Shown: positions 60,915-64,000 of the stretch, one piece after another
Numbering within the stretch: the first letter of the stretch is position 1
How the letters are laid out: each line of letters starts with the position of its first letter
Assembly (NCBI RefSeq): GCF_047654785.1
Contig: NZ_JASGKQ010000003.1
Location: 2,046,001-2,110,000, forward strand
From: Pelomonas sp047654785
GTDB lineage: Bacteria; Pseudomonadota; Gammaproteobacteria; Burkholderiales; Burkholderiaceae_C
DNA: 64,000 nucleotides
Direction: 5' to 3'
Notes under the pieces: generated by a model
Databases searched by the model: none
Told to the model about the DNA's origin: nothing
The model's input: only the letters and a program-made list of their open reading frames with translations
Translations under genes and position numbers: made by a program

Positions 60915-63890
60915 GTGACCCTGCCCACCGGCGCCTTCACCGTCGATCCCCGCGCCCTGACACTGGCCGTCAACAACGGCGCCACCCGCGCCTACGACGG
61001 CAGCAACGTGGCCGCGGCCAGCCTGTTCAACCTCGCCGGCATGGTCAACGGCGACAGCGTCAGCCTGGGCGGCCTGGCCACGCTGGATTCCATCCACGCC
61101 GGCACGCGCTCGGTCAGCAGCATCGGCGGCCTCACGCTCTCCAGCACCAACTACACGCTGAGCAGCACCCTGCCCACCGGCACGGTCGAGGTCAGCAAGG
61201 CCGCAGTCACGGCCGCCCTGAGCGTGTCCACGCGCGCCTACGACGGCACCACCGGTGCCAGCGTCACGGCCAGCCCGGTCGGCGGCGTGGCGGGCGACAC
61301 GCTCAGCTTCACCGGCGTCACCGGCGTGCTCGACAGCCCCGACGCGGGCAGCCGCAGCGCCAGCGTGGACGTGGCGGGCCTGGCCGTCACCGGCTCGGGC
61401 CTGCCCAGCGACTACGACTTCACGCCCCTCACCGGCCAGGCCGTGGCCGCCACCGTCACGCCCAAGGCCCTGACGATCACCGGCGCCACGGTCGGCGCCA
61501 AGGTCTACGACGGCACCACCGCCGGCAGCGCCACCGGCGGCACGCTCAGCGGCCTGGTGGGCAGCGAGACCCTGGTCTTCACCCCCACCGTCACCTTCAC
61601 CTCCGCCAACGCCGGCGCCACCGCGCAGGTGGGTGCCACGCTGGCCGACGGCACGAACGGCGGCAAGGCCGGCAACTACAGCGTCACGCTCGCCGCCGAC
61701 GGCACCGCCATCACCCCGCGCGTGGTGCAGGCCGGCAAGACCTACGACGGCACCAGCGCCTTCGCGGGCACCGACCTGGTGGTGCAGAACCTGGTGGCCG
61801 GCGACACCGTCACCGCCACCGGCAGCGGCACCCTCTCCGGCGCCGGCGTGGGCACGCAGACCCTGGCCTCGGCCGGCACGCTGGCCCTGAGCAACGGCAA
61901 CTACACCCTCAACGGATCGAGCTACCTGGTGCTGCCCCGCCCGGTGGCCCTCACCACGGTGGCCGGCGCCAGCCGCGTCTACGACGCCACCACCGACGCC
62001 GGCCACGCGCTGCTGAAGATCACCAACATCGTCGGCAGCGAGAGCGTGGCCCTGTCGGGCACCGGCACCCTGGCCGCATCCGGCGTGGGCAGCCAGGCGC
62101 TCGTCGGCGTCACCGGCCTGACGCTCACCGGCGCACATGCCGGCAACTACACGCTGGTGGGCAGCACGCCCACGGGCAACGTCACCATCACCGCCCGCCC
62201 GGTCAGCGTGGCCGTCGTGGCCGGCGCCAGCCGGGCCTACGACGGCACGGCGCTGGCCGGACTGGAGCTGCTGCAGATCGGCAACCTCCTGCCCGGCGAC
62301 GACGTGGCCGTGGGCGGCGGCGCGACGCTCGCCAGCCCCAACGTGGGCACCCAGGCCCTCACCGGCCTCACGGCCTTGACGCTCACCGGCACGGCTGCGG
62401 GCAACTACACGCTGGCGGGCAACACGCCCAGCGGCAGCGTGACCATCACCGCGCGGCCCGTGAGCGTGAGCGTGCTGCCGGGCGCCAGCCGGGTCTACGA
62501 CGGCACGGCGCTGGCCGGCGTGAACCTGCTGCAGATCGGCAACCTCGTGGCCGGCGACAACGTGGCCGTGGCCGGCAACGCCACCCTCGCCAGCGCCAAC
62601 GCCGGCACCCAGGCCATCACGGATTTCAGCGGCCTGGCGCTCACCGGCACGGCTGCCGGCAACTACACGCTGACGGGCAGCACGCCCACCGGCAACGTCA
62701 CCATCACCGCCCGCCCCGTCACCGTCAGCGCCATCGCCGGCGCCAGCCGGGCCTACGACGGCACGGCCGTGGCCGGGCTGGACCTGCTGCAACTCAGTGG
62801 CGTGCTGCCCGGCGAGCAGGCCAGCCTCACCGGCAGCGCCGCGCTGGCCGGCAAGGGCGTGGGCACGCAGGCGCTGTCCGCCGGCACGCTGGGCCTGAGC
62901 AACGCCAACTACGCGCTGGCCGGCTCGCCCACCGGCAGCGTGCTCATCACCCCGCGCGTGCTGCAGCTGAGCTTCACCGTCGCCGACAAGGTGTTCGACG
63001 GCACGCTGGCCGCCAGCGTGCAGGCCACGGACGACCGCATCGCCGGCGACCAGCTGGCCCTCGACTACAGCGCCGCCTTCGCCGACACGGTGGCCGGCAG
63101 CGGCAAGCCCGTGGCCCTCACCGGCCTGGCCCTCGGCGGTGCCGACGCCGGCAACTACCAGCTGGCCGGCGGCGCCGGCCAGGGCCTCACCGGCAACCTG
63201 CTGCACCGCCCGCTCACCTACACCCTGGCCAGCGCCGAGCCGGGCAAGCTCTACACGGCCAACGGCTCCGACCTGGTCACCCCCGCGCAGCTCGACCAGC
63301 TGGTGCTGCAGAGCTGGGCCAACACGGTGGCCGGCACCGAGCCCGGCGCGCTGGCCTACACGATCTGGAAGGACGGCCAGCAGGTGGACGCCATCCGCAA
63401 CGCCGGGGTCTACGAGATCCGCGCGCAGTTCGCCGCGCAGGACGCGCACTACGCCATCGCCGACAGCGGCAACACGGTGCTGCAGATCACGGTGCAGGAC
63501 AACGCCGTCAAGGCCGTGGTGGCGCAGGCCGTGCGCACCCTGCCGGCCGTGCCCGCGCTGACCGAAGCCGCCTTGCCCGGCGACGCCACCGGCCCGGTGG
63601 CGGGCCTGGCGCCCAACGTCGTGGCGATGCCGCAGGCCCTGGCCGGCGCCTTCGAGCAAGGCGCGGCGCTCGCGCTGGTGTCCGCGCCGCGCGGCGGCGA
63701 GGCCAGCACCGGCGTCACGCTGACCCAGGCCCGCGCGATGCTCAAGCCCGGCGCGGGGGCCGCCACCGGCACCCCGCCCGACGTGCGCGTGCCGCTCAGC
63801 CGCAACTCGCTGGCCGAGATCGTCAACGGCGGCGTGCGCCTGCCCACCGGCGTGGACCAGCTGCTGTTCGTCGTCCAGGCCGAGGAGTGA
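60915..63890 (+). CDS. 3' intact part of the TpsA adhesin (nine YDG repeats)
   Basis: A 991-residue frame from a GTG at 60915, although the coding sense begins near 60765 after the last frameshift. Nine YDG-type modules, each with a K/R-x-YDG-T start, a G-D-x-V turn, and a NY-x-L ending, run from about 60960 to 63180; the fourth to eighth carry PVxVSxxxGASRxYDGTALAG. The tail (from TYTLASAEPG) ends in AE(E) without a membrane anchor, as expected for a secreted TpsA. No independent start signal, so it is probably not translated unless the frame is restored. Confidence 0.75.
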   Translation: MTLPTGAFTVDPRALTLAVNNGATRAYDGSNVAAASLFNLAGMVNGDSVSLGGLATLDSIHAGTRSVSSIGGLTLSSTNYTLSSTLPTGTVEVSKAAVTAALSVSTRAYDGTTGASVTASPVGGVAGDTLSFTGVTGVLDSPDAGSRSASVDVAGLAVTGSGLPSDYDFTPLTGQAVAATVTPKALTITGATVGAKVYDGTTAGSATGGTLSGLVGSETLVFTPTVTFTSANAGATAQVGATLADGTNGGKAGNYSVTLAADGTAITPRVVQAGKTYDGTSAFAGTDLVVQNLVAGDTVTATGSGTLSGAGVGTQTLASAGTLALSNGNYTLNGSSYLVLPRPVALTTVAGASRVYDATTDAGHALLKITNIVGSESVALSGTGTLAASGVGSQALVGVTGLTLTGAHAGNYTLVGSTPTGNVTITARPVSVAVVAGASRAYDGTALAGLELLQIGNLLPGDDVAVGGGATLASPNVGTQALTGLTALTLTGTAAGNYTLAGNTPSGSVTITARPVSVSVLPGASRVYDGTALAGVNLLQIGNLVAGDNVAVAGNATLASANAGTQAITDFSGLALTGTAAGNYTLTGSTPTGNVTITARPVTVSAIAGASRAYDGTAVAGLDLLQLSGVLPGEQASLTGSAALAGKGVGTQALSAGTLGLSNANYALAGSPTGSVLITPRVLQLSFTVADKVFDGTLAASVQATDDRIAGDQLALDYSAAFADTVAGSGKPVALTGLALGGADAGNYQLAGGAGQGLTGNLLHRPLTYTLASAEPGKLYTANGSDLVTPAQLDQLVLQSWANTVAGTEPGALAYTIWKDGQQVDAIRNAGVYEIRAQFAAQDAHYAIADSGNTVLQITVQDNAVKAVVAQAVRTLPAVPALTEAALPGDATGPVAGLAPNVVAMPQALAGAFEQGAALALVSAPRGGEASTGVTLTQARAMLKPGAGAATGTPPDVRVPLSRNSLAEIVNGGVRLPTGVDQLLFVVQAEE
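60960..63180 (+). repeat. Tandem YDG domain repeats
   Basis: Nine modules of about 80 residues inside the adhesin. Three consecutive ones (about 62180-62900) are the most alike, sharing GASRxYDGTALAG and QIGNL, so they are likely recent duplications. Confidence 0.8.
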
Positions 63891-63894
63891 CGCC

Positions 63895-64000
63895 TTGACC
63901 GCCCGCTCTCCCATCACCCCCATGCCCCCGATGTCCATGACGACCCGCTCCGCCCCCCGCGCCCGCACCTTCGAGCCCCGCCTTCTCACGCTGTCGGCGC
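63895..64000 (+). CDS. Start of a further gene, 3' truncated
   Basis: An open frame begins 4 bp after the adhesin stop with a TTG at 63895 preceded by GAGGAG at suitable distance; in-frame ATGs follow at 63922, 63931 and 63937. The Arg-rich start (TTRSAPRARTFEPRL) then runs into a hydrophobic stretch. Its place after a TpsA gene fits a TpsB partner (FhaC/ShlB-like) with a signal peptide, but too little is visible to confirm. Confidence 0.35.
   Translation, partial: MTARSPITPMPPMSMTTRSAPRARTFEPRLLTLSA

Larger units (their letters stand above)
58296..63890 (+). pseudogene. Filamentous haemagglutinin-like TpsA adhesin, disrupted by frameshifts
   Basis: One original gene of about 1860 codons, now split. 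It opens with an ESPR extended signal (MNHIYRKVWNRRLGAFVAVA), a TPS secretion domain, a GLUG-repeat region, nine YDG repeats and a C-terminal tail. Between about 59935 and 60765 the reading frame changes repeatedly: near 59937 to frame 1, near 60150 to frame 0, near 60205 back to frame 1, near 60245 to frame 2, with an in-frame TAG near 60295 and further shifts around 60410-60530, and a last shift near 60763. The pieces still make sense when joined (GGDRGNLTVRDL, SGGLVAYVEPT, GTVNIVRSSVQGTD, GGFVGERIGN, DSYWDSSFTGRL). Either a decaying gene or local sequence errors. Confidence 0.8.

Noticed and set aside
60960..63180. Repetitive DNA resembling a CRISPR array
   Set aside because: The repeat unit is about 240 bp, in frame, and encodes YDG modules.
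60521..63898. Long plus-strand frame of about 1125 codons across the adhesin
   Set aside because: Only its first 80 codons match adhesin sequence. After about 60763 it is Arg/His/Gly-rich shadow of the real YDG frame.
60696..63989. Minus-strand open frame of about 1100 codons opposite the adhesin
   Set aside because: Gly/Ala/Val-rich with no domain; caused by high GC and the codon pattern of the repeats on the other strand.

Overview
The window is about 72% GC, almost fully coding, and looks like a chromosomal segment of a betaproteobacterium of the order Burkholderiales, most likely from the Rubrivivax/Leptothrix/Roseateles side. The clues are gene order (rpsB-tsf-pyrH-frr-uppS-cdsA-dxr-rseP-bamA-skp-lpxD-fabZ-lpxA-lpxB-rnhB; alaA-hom-thrC-moeA-moaD), a PEP-CTERM protein, an ESPR-type signal on a two-partner-secretion protein, and GC-rich palindromic spacers typical of this group. 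No database search was possible, so this placement is inference.

Layout. 1-2531: the end of a spermidine-synthase-like gene, a translationally coupled FAD oxidoreductase with a Tat-lipoprotein-like leader, and a convergent speD. 2608-8147 (minus): amino-acid and molybdopterin genes (alaA, hom, thrC, moeA, moaD). 8262-11517: an Mth938-type protein, a Bcp peroxiredoxin, PhoH/PIN and a YidB-like protein. 11630-15168: dinB coupled to a nuclease-helicase. 15374-18928: a PEP-CTERM protein, a LysR regulator and an FMN hydroxy-acid dehydrogenase. 19231-21134: a compact three-gene unit of a papain-like protease, a small protein sharing the protease's C-terminal domain, and a chagasin-type inhibitor. 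21165-26508 (minus): YnfA, a DUF1566 protein, a YkuD-like lipoprotein, a LysR regulator and an S46 dipeptidyl-peptidase. 26630-30967: divergent ppsA and ppsR, plus a DMT transporter. 30968-35281 (minus): an S1/P1 nuclease-HAD phosphatase fusion, glgA and glgC. 35380-40984 (minus): a haem-uptake operon headed by hemP with a Fur box and ending in a DUF2325 gene and an orphan. 41067-56406 (minus): the long envelope/lipid A/translation supercluster, broken between lpxA and lpxB by a 236-bp element with 18-bp terminal inverted repeats. 56762-64000 (plus): a DAO-family oxidase, then a large TpsA-like adhesin gene whose middle is riddled with frameshifts, and the first codons of a further gene.

The most novel-looking part is the protease/shared-domain/chagasin trio (19231-21134). 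It has the form of a cysteine protease, its cognate inhibitor and a protein carrying the same C-terminal module, and none of the three has a recognisable signal peptide. Second is the insertion element that appears to supply the start codon and ribosome binding site of lpxB. Third is the cluster of indels confined to about 850 bp of the adhesin gene. No rRNA, tRNA, CRISPR array or complete insertion sequence was seen.
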